Assembly (NCBI GenBank): GCA_963678255.2
Contig: CAXXTW010000002.1
Span: 186,001 to 250,000, forward strand
Length of the DNA stretch: 64,000 bases
Source: G963678255 sp963678255
Lineage (GTDB): Bacteria; Cloacimonadota; Cloacimonadia; Cloacimonadales; WRIO01
Direction: 5' to 3'
In this document: positions 28,401 to 36,147 of the stretch, piece after piece
Numbering within the stretch: the stretch's first letter is position 1
Layout of the letters: every line of letters starts with the position of its first letter
The notes under the pieces: model-generated
Database searches by the model: none
The model's input: only the letters and a program-made list of their open reading frames with translations
What the model was told of the DNA's origin: nothing
Position numbers and translations under genes: made by a program

Positions 28401-28891
28401 ACTCAGAAAATTCTACAAAAATCAATCAATCAATCATTCAGTCCATCAACAACACAACTTCCAATAACTATTGCTTTACTGATATTGAAACCACACCCAA
28501 CACAGAATATTATTATTGGTTAAATGCAATAGAACTGAATTCAACATCAAGTAATTATGGACCTATTAAAGTAATAACTAAAGATGGAAATCCAGAAACA
28601 CCTGTTATTGCTGAAGTAACACAATTGAATGGTGCCTACCCAAATCCATTTAATCCATCTACCACGATTAGCTTTAGTGTTGCTGTAGATTCAAAAGTAA
28701 AAATAACAGTTTATAATTCTAAAGGTCAGCTTGTTAAACAACTTGTCGATACCAATTATAACAAAGGTCATCATAGCGTTGTTTGGAACGGTCAAGATAG
28801 AAACAATAGAAGTGTAGGTTCAGGCGTATATTTCTATAAAATGGAAACAGGTAAATATAGTCTAACCAAAAAATTCATGCTTATGAAATAA
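25463..28891 (+). CDS. Secreted right-handed beta-helix surface protein with T9SS-type C-terminal sorting domain
   Basis: 1142 residues. Signal peptide ending near LLTNLFAAQ. From about residue 90 to 720 there are many short N/I-rich repeats of the NNI(T)ISDNDI kind, typical of parallel beta-helix (PbH1) proteins. Then a Gly/Ser/Asn-rich beta region, a fibronectin-like segment near 935-1035 (VNISWSTESETNMVGYNIYR), and a final ~85-residue FlgD-like domain with YPNPFNPSTTISF and SGVYFYKMETG, the sorting signal used by type IX secretion in FCB bacteria. Likely a cell-surface or released adhesin or polysaccharide-binding protein; no catalytic motif recognised. Bracketed by repeats of the tag 3' end. 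Confidence 0.88.
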   Translation: MKKIIITISTIMFCFLLTNLFAAQVTITGANTSSNVTKTTLKAAFDAINAYSQSGKNIVIKISGNTTETATAVLNAGSWTSLKIYPSASGKIISGSITGALIDINGADKVTIDGRVNQAGSKSLTIVNTLASSISGISTIRYRNDSSNNTLKYCTIKGAAKIVNQGIIEIHTPATLGNNNITISDNDITGLSDTDRPSNAIYCYGTSTVNTSNITIQNNNIFNNFCLTTTSCGIKLGNYTSDCSIIGNNFYDSVNLTPNPSNAYYFVQISSAGNNFQVKDNYMGGSSPNCGGLPLTKIANTNNSFYPISISTGDVGISLIDNNTLKNISWGISAYSSQLAIINVNTGNVEVSNNVIGSNDGVSTLLFENASTTSTNYDIKGIQSLSSNDVNIHDNIIGGIGIKNTGTDLSPILFSGVFTSSNATNTMNINNNLITNITIENLTGNSNNYIYGIQSNVKGPISGNNIDSLSFIGDPTNNQTRIYGIYATKDNHIISNNIIHNITSNSFPSSIGSASITGIYYTNSVSNTNDIISGNHVYDLTNTTTSTCSVVGISASAQNFNLTFDSNYVGAFTLNNSTSSAYGIVPVRGLITVKNCIVSLGSGSEGNIYGIYSYDTSGASSTSVLNLLHNTVVINGTPSNPLGSRSANFYGYGFGVKNLKNNLFQNTRNTTGGTGKNVILNIESNFTALDYNDYYLGAGEENYIAQRGSGSITLLKSLTNWKSNSHQDAHTIAVNPGYLFDMSNEPSDYIPSAILLGTNLSEVTADYNNAPRSETFPSIGAFQYITSITNISFTDGQSCLINTVPGATNQLLGKFSLTPDNSGSSLTALSITLNHERTGVSNFKLWESNDDIFDINTNPNIGATITVDPGVGNSITFYDVNSLMGSSTKYFFLTADYSSDATGYIIPTIADNSAIILNGGALTSEVINSVLSVYNTQTLPVTLSSFTAGITASNTVNISWSTESETNMVGYNIYRSIDNNSENSTKINQSIIQSINNTTSNNYCFTDIETTPNTEYYYWLNAIELNSTSSNYGPIKVITKDGNPETPVIAEVTQLNGAYPNPFNPSTTISFSVAVDSKVKITVYNSKGQLVKQLVDTNYNKGHHSVVWNGQDRNNRSVGSGVYFYKMETGKYSLTKKFMLMK

Positions 28892-28904
28892 CACAATTTT
28901 ATTT

Positions 28905-28945
28905 AAATAACCCCGAAATACTCTATTTCGGGGTTATTTCTTTAA
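28905..28945 (+). terminator. Strong intrinsic terminator after the beta-helix protein gene
   Basis: A 16-bp perfect stem (AAATAACCCCGAAATA with its complement at 28924-28939), loop CTC, followed by CTTT. The A/T-rich arms allow it to work in both directions. Confidence 0.9.
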
Positions 28946-28974
28946 GCATCTATTTACCTATTTTTAAAGAATTT

Positions 28975-29028
28975 GATCAACAATTTGCAATGCTTATATA
29001 CAATCAGCAGGAATGGTGAATGATCATA
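28975..29028 (+). pseudogene. Degraded fragment of the tag 3' end (direct repeat copy 2)
   Basis: Read in the tag frame this gives STICNAYIQSAGMVNDHKHKY then stop, against STICYAYMQSVGMVNDHIL in intact tag: 50 of 54 bases match, the final Zn-ligand Cys is lost and nothing upstream of the fragment resembles tag. It lies 3958 bp from copy 1, beyond the beta-helix protein gene and its terminator, and immediately before the uracil permease terminator. Confidence 0.85.
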
Positions 29029-29055
29029 AACATAAGTATTAATTTTGTTAATTAG

Positions 29056-29086
29056 TAAGAAAAAAGGGTTACATTAAGCAACCCTT
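29056..29086 (-). terminator. Intrinsic terminator of the permease gene
   Basis: On the minus strand AAGGGTT, 9-base loop, AACCCTT, then TTTTTTCTT. It is located about 12 bp after the permease stop codon. Confidence 0.75.
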
Positions 29087-29097
29087 AGAATGAGAGA

Positions 29098-30354
29098 TTA
29101 TTCGTTTATTAATCCAGTTACTTCAAAAAACTTAAATAACAAGCTGATTATGATAGAGACAACAGTTGCGAGAGCCATTCCGCTTAACTGAACAGTTCCA
29201 AGCTGAAAATGAGTGCCACTTAAACCTATGACCAGAACAATAGCAGTTAATATCAAGTTTTTCGGTTTACTATAATCAACTTTTCTTTCTACAAGCATTC
29301 GGATACCAGATGCAGCGATAACACCAAACAACAATAAAGAGACTCCACCCATAACAGGAGTAGGAATACTTTGAATAACTCCTGAGAATTTACCAAAGAA
29401 AGATAGGATGATAGATAAGATAGCTGCTCCTGCTATAACCCAAACGGAATAAACCTTAGTAATAGCTAATACACCGATATTTTCTCCATAGGTCGTTGTA
29501 GGAACAGAACCGACTAAACCTGATAATGTGGTCGAAATGCCATCACCCATTAAAGAACGATGTAGTCCAGGATTTTTTAATAGGTTTCTATCTACAATAT
29601 TACCTGTAACAATTAAATGTCCAATATGTTCAGCAATAACAACCAATGCAGCTGGAATGATAGCAATAATTGCATTAATTTCAAAAACTGGCATCATAAA
29701 GGGTGGAATACTAAAAACAGAGGCTTCAGCGATATGAGTAAAATTAACTACACCAAGAATCATGGATAGAATATAACCAAAGACAACACCAATTAGGATA
29801 GGAATTACCCCTAAAAACCCTCGAAACAGAACAGAACCTAGTATAACCACAGTTAATGTAGCAGATGAAATTATAATAGAATTCAAGTCATAAGGAGCGC
29901 TGTTATCTGTGACAAAACCAGCCATTTTAGCGGCAACCGGAGCTAATTCCAAACCGATAATTGCCACAATAGCACCCATAGCAGCAGGAGGAAAAACCAC
30001 ATGAATCCATTTTGATCCAGCAAATTTAAAAATTAAAGCAACAGTAATAAAAATAAGACCCGAAGCGACAAATCCACCTAAGGCAGCAGAATAACTATAA
30101 TTTTTTAAGACAAAGAAAACAGGAGAGAGAAAGGCGAAACTAGAACCAAGAAAAGCAGGAATTTTACCTTTTGTAATCCAGAAGTAAAGTAGAGTTCCCA
30201 CACCATTCATCAACAGCACTGTTGCTGGGTCAATATTAAAGAGAATAGGAACCAGAATGGAAGCTCCAAACATAGCAAACAGATGTTGAATGCTTAAAGG
30301 AAGACTTTGTAGTAAGGGAAGTTTTTCTTCGACCTGAATGACTTTTTTAGCCAT
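29098..30354 (-). CDS. uraA: Uracil/xanthine permease, NCS2 family
   Basis: 418 residues from the ATG complement at 30352-30354 (AAAGGAG upstream); a longer in-frame start would sit in the leader. About 12-14 membrane spans. Family motifs: LPLSIQHLFAMFGASILVP, NGVGTLLYFWIT, IPAFLGSSFAFLSP, VVIAEHIGHL (substrate-binding Glu), GDGISTTLSGLVGSVPTTTYGENIG. The QHLFAMFGA segment and short N-terminus favour uracil over xanthine, but specificity is not certain. Monocistronic. Confidence 0.88.
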   Translation of the reverse strand: MAKKVIQVEEKLPLLQSLPLSIQHLFAMFGASILVPILFNIDPATVLLMNGVGTLLYFWITKGKIPAFLGSSFAFLSPVFFVLKNYSYSAALGGFVASGLIFITVALIFKFAGSKWIHVVFPPAAMGAIVAIIGLELAPVAAKMAGFVTDNSAPYDLNSIIISSATLTVVILGSVLFRGFLGVIPILIGVVFGYILSMILGVVNFTHIAEASVFSIPPFMMPVFEINAIIAIIPAALVVIAEHIGHLIVTGNIVDRNLLKNPGLHRSLMGDGISTTLSGLVGSVPTTTYGENIGVLAITKVYSVWVIAGAAILSIILSFFGKFSGVIQSIPTPVMGGVSLLLFGVIAASGIRMLVERKVDYSKPKNLILTAIVLVIGLSGTHFQLGTVQLSGMALATVVSIIISLLFKFFEVTGLINE

Positions 30355-30419
30355 TTTTACTCCTTTTATTAGTTTATTATAATCACAAAAACTAAGCATA
30401 TTTCATGATTGTAATAATT

Positions 30420-30446
30420 TTTATAAATAAAAGAGTGATTTGTCAA
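30420..30446 (-). promoter_or_regulatory. Candidate sigma-70 promoter for the permease gene
   Basis: On the minus strand TTGACA (30446-30441), 15-base spacer, TATAAA (30425-30420). The spacing is short, so confidence is moderate. Leader of about 60 bases. Confidence 0.45.
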
Positions 30447-30661
30447 GGAAGTTTTGCAGAAAAAACAGAAAAAGAATAAAGAAGGTATTTATAATTTTTA
30501 AAAGTTTTATAATAGTTTTTCCGTTTTTATAGAAACAACAATCTCCAAGGAAGGAGTAAGCTATCAGTAGGATATGAGTAGTCTAGAGTAAGAGAAATCA
30601 AGAGTGCTAAAAGATAAATTTCTAATAAAAAATGAGATTAAAAAAAATAATAAGTAAATAC

Positions 30662-31315
30662 TTAGAGGTTTTGACTTGATTTTTTAAAACTATTGATCAG
30701 CAGATTGAGATAGTCAAAGAAAAACTTTTTTGGATTACAATCTTCCGATATTAAAACAGTAGTATTTTTACTATCCATAATACATCTGAAAGCAATAACT
30801 CTTAAAGTAAAACATAGATAAGTAAGTAACTGATCGGCACATAAGTCATTTCTGATGGATCCTTCTTCAATTCCTTGTAAAAGAATATTTCTAATAAAAT
30901 TTAAAGTTTCCTCATTAATCTCCAAGTATTCTTTTACCAGATTATCACTATAATTTCGATCTTTCATATCATAAAAGTCCATGAGTAGTTGATAATTAAT
31001 AAACCAGGGGTAACGATTGTAAAATTCATAATAGTTATGCCCCCATTTATTTAATTTATTAAAAACACCAATTTCTTCATCTAATCCTTTTAAGGTTATC
31101 TCCAGTTTAATTCTTTGGTATTTATTAAAAACGCTTAAATAGAGATCTTCTTTTTTATTGAAATACAAGTATAGGGTTCTTCTACCAAATTCAGCTTTTT
31201 TTGCAATATCATCCATTGTTACATTTTCATAACCAAATTCTGAAAAGAGTTGTTCAGCAGCTTCTATCATTTCGTTTTTTCTTATTGCAACTTCTCTTTC
31301 TTTTCTTGATAGCAT
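30662..31315 (-). CDS. TetR/AcrR family transcriptional regulator
   Basis: 217 residues. The N-terminal DNA-binding domain reads MIEAAEQLFSEFGYENVTMD, DIAKKAEFGRRTLYLYFNKK. The ligand domain is helical with aromatic residues and is not assigned. Divergent from meaB with 256 bp between them, so it may control meaB or itself; no clear operator palindrome seen there. Unrelated in its C-terminal half to the TetR gene at 4.4 kb. Confidence 0.88.
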   Translation of the reverse strand: MLSRKEREVAIRKNEMIEAAEQLFSEFGYENVTMDDIAKKAEFGRRTLYLYFNKKEDLYLSVFNKYQRIKLEITLKGLDEEIGVFNKLNKWGHNYYEFYNRYPWFINYQLLMDFYDMKDRNYSDNLVKEYLEINEETLNFIRNILLQGIEEGSIRNDLCADQLLTYLCFTLRVIAFRCIMDSKNTTVLISEDCNPKKFFFDYLNLLINSFKKSSQNL

Positions 31316-31571
31316 AAATACTCCTATTTTTTTTTTACTAATATTAAATTAATAATATAATAAGATTACAAATATTGTCAAGAATTTAGGTATAAGAGTT
31401 AAAAACTTCACAAATAATTATCTCTTTGAAGATAAAAAAACATCAAAATCATACTAATTTACAAAAATATCCACTTAAAATTTAAACAATGCAATTATTA
31501 CATTTTCAGCATTGATTTTATATTGACAATTTCATGAGGTTTTCACATTTTTAAATTGATAGAGGTTATTT

Positions 31572-32687
31572 ATGAAAGATAATTATAAACCTGAATGGGT
31601 TCCGGAGAATGCGGGAGCAGAGTTCACAACAACTGTTGTGAAAGGGGTAGAGGTTTCTCATGAAGTGACACATCAGCTTCATTCGATAAAACGACCCATT
31701 CAATTGTCTGTTGAAGAGTATGTTGAAGGCGTATTAAAAGGGGATCGGACAATATTTGCCAGAGCGATAACCTTAGTAGAGAGTAATTCTACAAAACATA
31801 TTGAGAAAGCTCAAGAAGTTCTAAAACAGATCTTGCCTTACACAGGGAAATCAATACGAATAGGGATCACTGGAGTACCAGGAGCAGGGAAGAGCACCTT
31901 TATTGAGTCTTTTGGGTTGTATCTAATTGATAAGGGATATAAACCAGCCATATTAGCAATTGATCCTTCAAGCACTGTTTCTAGAGGAAGCATATTGGGA
32001 GACAAAACTCGAATGGAAGAGCTTTGTAGAAAGCATGAAGCTTTTATCAGACCTTCACCTTCTGGAGGAACCTTAGGTGGAGTTACCCGAAAAACAAGAG
32101 AAACGATTTTACTTTGTGAAGCAGCAGGTTTTGATGTGATTTTAGTAGAAACTGTAGGAGTTGGTCAGAATGAAGTCACTGTTCGTTCTATGGTAGATTT
32201 TTTCTTATTAATTTTAATTTCGGGAGCAGGTGATGAACTTCAAGGAATAAAAAAGGGAGTCATTGAGCTTGCAGATTCCATATTAGTTAATAAAGCTGAT
32301 GGTGATAATATTATTCGTGCCAATGCAGCTGCAAGTGAATATAACATGGCTTTACATTATTTATCTCCTTCTAGTGAAGGATGGAAAACGAAAGCCTATA
32401 CCTGCTCAGCAAAGAGTAAGACAGGTATTGATGAAATTTGGTCTGTTATTAAACAATTTGAGAATGTTACAAAAGATAATAATTCTTTCGAAGAACGGCG
32501 TCAGAGACAGATGATTGAATGGTTGCATTCTATGTTGGAAGAACATATCTTACATGATTTCTTTAATCATCCAATCATAAAAAATAAATTTCCTCAAGTA
32601 ACAAAAGAAATTCTAAATGGTCACTTAACACCAACAGCAGGAGTTCAGGATTTACTTTCTCTCTATAGGCAATTTTTAAATAAATAA
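31572..32687 (+). CDS. meaB: Methylmalonyl-CoA mutase-associated GTPase MeaB
   Basis: 371 residues. G1 IGITGVPGAGKSTFIESFG, then LAIDPSSTVSRGSILGDKTR, FIRPSPSGGTLGGVTRKTRE, VETVGVGQNEVTV and G4 NKAD, all diagnostic of the MeaB/ArgK G3E GTPases. They protect and reload the adenosylcobalamin-dependent methylmalonyl-CoA mutase. No mutase subunit gene is adjacent, unusual as meaB often sits beside mcm. Suggests propionate/succinate metabolism through methylmalonyl-CoA elsewhere in the genome. AGAGG ribosome binding site. Confidence 0.94.
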   Translation: MKDNYKPEWVPENAGAEFTTTVVKGVEVSHEVTHQLHSIKRPIQLSVEEYVEGVLKGDRTIFARAITLVESNSTKHIEKAQEVLKQILPYTGKSIRIGITGVPGAGKSTFIESFGLYLIDKGYKPAILAIDPSSTVSRGSILGDKTRMEELCRKHEAFIRPSPSGGTLGGVTRKTRETILLCEAAGFDVILVETVGVGQNEVTVRSMVDFFLLILISGAGDELQGIKKGVIELADSILVNKADGDNIIRANAAASEYNMALHYLSPSSEGWKTKAYTCSAKSKTGIDEIWSVIKQFENVTKDNNSFEERRQRQMIEWLHSMLEEHILHDFFNHPIIKNKFPQVTKEILNGHLTPTAGVQDLLSLYRQFLNK

Positions 32688-32799
32688 GTCGTTAAAAGAG
32701 ATTTCCATGATCGTTGATGAAATAATTTAGTTAAGAGGATGATCAATAAAAAGTTATTGTCTGAGTCATCTGTACTATTCACTAAACATAAGTACGGTC

Positions 32800-32842
32800 A
32801 AGAAGGGATAGTAAAGGGGACTTCCTTAGACACTTGATTTTT
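32800..32842 (-). repeat. Dispersed repeat, copy B
   Basis: 43 bp matching copy C (50654-50696) at 38 positions (plus strand starts AAGAAGGGATAGTAAAGGGG). Located in the gap between meaB and its terminator. Read on the minus strand the core encodes a short SKEVPFTIPS stretch ending in a stop. Confidence 0.75.
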
Positions 32843-32846
32843 ATAT

Positions 32847-32880
32847 AACAAAGGCACGAATTGTTCGTGCCTTTGTTTAA
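32847..32880. terminator. Bidirectional intrinsic terminator between meaB and the CapA-like gene
   Basis: Perfect 14-bp stem AACAAAGGCACGAA / TTCGTGCCTTTGTT with loop TTG, flanked by AT-rich sequence on both sides. It serves the two convergent genes. Confidence 0.85.
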
Positions 32881-32932
32881 TTACAACGTTAATATTATTA
32901 ACTAATACTTTACAGCATTGGATAACTGATTG

Positions 32933-35887
32933 CTATTTTAATAGTAGCATTTTCTTGATTTTGCTTTCTTTACCTGCTATTACTTTGAAGAAATAAATTC
33001 CTGAACTGACTCTTCTATTATGATTGTTGATACCTGTCCAAGCAATGCTATGATGACCTTTTTCAAGAGTTTCATCTAAGAGTTTTTTTACAAGCTGTCC
33101 TTTAATATTATAAATATTAATTTCAACTCGGTTATTTTCTTTCAAATCAAAGCGAATGTTTGTTGTAGGATTAAAAGGATTTGGGTAATTTTGATAAACT
33201 TTTAGATTGAGGGGTATAGTTGCAGTGTTTGCGTTAGATACAGGAATATCATCATATTTTTTTTCTTCATACCCTAATTGGGCACTAACAATTCCCTGTG
33301 TATTTTTAAATTGTAAGTAATAATAAGCATTGGGATTGACTACAATATTATCATTTTGTGAGCGCCATTCATCCCATTCAACCACATCAATATTATCAAA
33401 CCAAGCTTCAGCAGTATTTGTGCCATCGCCTCTTAAATTTAAAGAAATAATATAGCAAGTAGCATTAGTTGGGAATGTAATAGGTTCTGTAAATTGAACC
33501 CATTGATCATCAGTAGTTAAGGGAAGATTGATTGTTTGAGTGGAAATTGGAGAATTGGCAGTAAAGGAAGAATAGTAACTAACTTTTATGCTAGCAGTAT
33601 TGGCATTAGATATTTTAACAAAACCAGTAACAGAGTAATCTCCAGTACTCATTTTGCGAAATTTATATTTATAGGGTACTGAACAGTTTTCAGCAGGCGG
33701 ATTATCGGTGATTTTCATGGAATAAGTTCCTTTATAGTATTGAGTGGAGTCAAATACACCATCAGAAGTGATATTCCATTGGTTAAAATCAGGGTTTTCA
33801 AAATCGCCGAACCATACACAGCTACGACCTGCACGATAACTCCAATCTGCAGGAGGCGATAATTCGTTGATTCTATATAAATAACCGATATGAGTCATTG
33901 GGATTACCTGGCTGAGATTTTCAGTTTCAGAAGTAGATAGATCAAAGCTTGTATTAAAAGGTAAATGTTCATGAGGGATATTAGTGGTGTCTGTGACTAC
34001 TTTCCCAATACAATCATCTCTGTCTGCTATGACAAAGGTGTTCATATCTTTTGATCTCCAAGAGATGTAATCAAGGAGTTTATTACCGACACCACCTCTA
34101 AGGATTTTTGGATAATATTTGTCAATAAATGCAGGGATGATTTCATAATCATAGAATCCATCTTCTTTTAATTTAGTTCTTAATATCATAGTAGGTTTAC
34201 AATCAGTACGACTAATATCAAAGACAAAGTTTCCAAGAGAATGTGCTATAAGTTTATTATTGTAAAGTTCAACTCCTTGAATGATATGGGGATGATGAAC
34301 AATAACAAGATCAGCGCCTTGATCGACAGCGTAATGTCTGAGAGCATAATCCCACATTTGAGGATAATCAATCTTAGGTGCAGAGTCTTCATCTTCTGAC
34401 TCTTCGATCAGATCTATGCCTTGAGATTTATCATAATTACTGCCTGGTATTATTGAGTATTCACTCCCTGCGTGCATTTCAACAATTTTAAAATCAGCAA
34501 TATTATTAACTGATTGGAGTTGTTCGCTTAAATAATAGGGAGAAAGTAAAGCAAAACCTGGTTTATTAAAACCCGCTTGTAAAAAAGGTTGATAATTATT
34601 ATAAGAGCCTGTTCTGTCACAAGAAGCTAAAAAGGCAAGACTTACACCTTTCTTATTTACAATAAGGGGAAGATTGGCTTCATAAGAATTTTCTCCAGCA
34701 CCTGAATATAGAATGTTATACTGATTCAAGGCATTTTGTGTATCACTTAAGCCTGAATATAGGTAGTCATAGATGTGATTGTTTGCAAGAGTCACAATAT
34801 CAATCCCCCCTAAGTTTAGAGCTTGAGCGTTCGAAGGAGAGCCTTTAAAGACAATGGATTTAGTAGGGTGTTGTATTGATGCAGTTGTTAAAGAAGATTC
34901 AAAGTTTCCAACAGTAAGGTCAGCGTCTCCTAATTCAGGGTTAACATCCTGAAAAACTGCATTATAACCAGTAGAAGAGATTTCTTGATCCACATATCGA
35001 GCTAACATTATATCCCCAACAAAATTAACGGATAAAGGAAATGATGAATCACCAAATTCAACATCAACATCGATTGAAGCGTAAGTTTGGCAGTTATTCG
35101 AATCGGTTACTTTTAATACCACCGAATACGGATGGGCATCAGTCACGATATATTGGTGTGTAGGGTTACTTTCATTTGATACTAGAGAATCTCCAAATTG
35201 CCATTCATAAGAATAAGTCAGAGAATCATTGAAATTAGTGATTACAGAACTAAAAGAAAAAGTCATGCTTCTATAATTATCATAGGTTCTAGAACCAATT
35301 AATTGAGAGCTGACTAAAACGGTTGGAGCTTGGGGCAAGTCATTGGTAATGTCACAGATTTCATCAAAATAAACGTTACCGTTTCCTCTATTAATAAAGA
35401 ATATTCTGTCGATAGTAGGGATATAATCATATCTCGCCAACCAATCATCTGCTAAAGGAATTTGATAGTTGTACCAAGTGTTATACCCAATGGCTCCTTC
35501 ATAAACATTGACCCAATTTACTGAATCATAAGGAGCACCCCCAAAAATGGTATAAAATAATGTATGAAGGCTATCACCAACACCAAAAGCTGTCATAGTA
35601 CCAGTTTGAGTTTTTTTAGCAGCAAATTCCCATACATCTGAATTTGAAAGTGAAATTGGTGTAATCATTTCTAGTTTACTATTATTTCCATTTAAGTAAA
35701 GAGATACAGCTGAACTGTTATAAGTGTCCGAATAATTCAAATCCCAGTTTGTAGGATTAGTATCCCCAATATAGGGGTCAAATGTAACCAGACTATCTTC
35801 AAAATCTTCAATGACTAAATGCCGATCAATTGACATTAATAAAGACAGGGTAAGTAACAAAGTTAAGAATAATACTACCTTTTTCAT
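32933..35887 (-). CDS. Secreted CapA-like metallophosphatase-fold protein with PKD domain and T9SS-type sorting domain
   Basis: 984 residues. Signal peptide (VVLFLTLLLTLSLLMSID). About 25-185: a beta-rich carbohydrate-binding-like module. About 210-280: a PKD domain (YSYEWQFGDSLVSNESNPTH). About 285-630: a CapA/PgsA-type domain starting VNFVGDIMLARYVD, with VGNFESSL, DIVTLANNHIYDY, VIVHHPHIIQGVE and HSLGNFVFD. About 700-860: a second carbohydrate-binding-like module. The last ~80 residues are the FlgD-like sorting domain (YPNPFNPTTNIRF, SGIYFFKVIAG). CapA homologues make or process polyglutamate capsule and are usually membrane-bound; a secreted multidomain form suggests action on surface or external polymers. 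Confidence 0.85.
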   Translation of the reverse strand: MKKVVLFLTLLLTLSLLMSIDRHLVIEDFEDSLVTFDPYIGDTNPTNWDLNYSDTYNSSAVSLYLNGNNSKLEMITPISLSNSDVWEFAAKKTQTGTMTAFGVGDSLHTLFYTIFGGAPYDSVNWVNVYEGAIGYNTWYNYQIPLADDWLARYDYIPTIDRIFFINRGNGNVYFDEICDITNDLPQAPTVLVSSQLIGSRTYDNYRSMTFSFSSVITNFNDSLTYSYEWQFGDSLVSNESNPTHQYIVTDAHPYSVVLKVTDSNNCQTYASIDVDVEFGDSSFPLSVNFVGDIMLARYVDQEISSTGYNAVFQDVNPELGDADLTVGNFESSLTTASIQHPTKSIVFKGSPSNAQALNLGGIDIVTLANNHIYDYLYSGLSDTQNALNQYNILYSGAGENSYEANLPLIVNKKGVSLAFLASCDRTGSYNNYQPFLQAGFNKPGFALLSPYYLSEQLQSVNNIADFKIVEMHAGSEYSIIPGSNYDKSQGIDLIEESEDEDSAPKIDYPQMWDYALRHYAVDQGADLVIVHHPHIIQGVELYNNKLIAHSLGNFVFDISRTDCKPTMILRTKLKEDGFYDYEIIPAFIDKYYPKILRGGVGNKLLDYISWRSKDMNTFVIADRDDCIGKVVTDTTNIPHEHLPFNTSFDLSTSETENLSQVIPMTHIGYLYRINELSPPADWSYRAGRSCVWFGDFENPDFNQWNITSDGVFDSTQYYKGTYSMKITDNPPAENCSVPYKYKFRKMSTGDYSVTGFVKISNANTASIKVSYYSSFTANSPISTQTINLPLTTDDQWVQFTEPITFPTNATCYIISLNLRGDGTNTAEAWFDNIDVVEWDEWRSQNDNIVVNPNAYYYLQFKNTQGIVSAQLGYEEKKYDDIPVSNANTATIPLNLKVYQNYPNPFNPTTNIRFDLKENNRVEINIYNIKGQLVKKLLDETLEKGHHSIAWTGINNHNRRVSSGIYFFKVIAGKESKIKKMLLLK

Positions 35888-36147
35888 TTTCTCCTCCAGT
35901 TATTTTTTAACAAATAAATTTGTTAGAATTATAATCCAGTATGGAAGACATCTTTTTATTGTCATTGAATAAAAAGATATTTCACTTTATTTATAACTTT
36001 ATATTTATATACAAGATAAGCAATATTCTTTCCAATTGCTTTATTTAAAAAGAAATACAAAAAATAGCAAAAGTCAAGTAAAAGTTCAAAAAAAAAGGAC
36101 AGTCAAATACAATGACTGTCCATAAATATAATTTAGGTAATTATTAT

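Noticed and set aside
30538..30600. Possible fourth copy of the dispersed repeat (TCCAAGGAA at about 30551)
   Set aside because: Only nine bases match and the flanks differ; expected by chance in 64 kb of AT-rich DNA.
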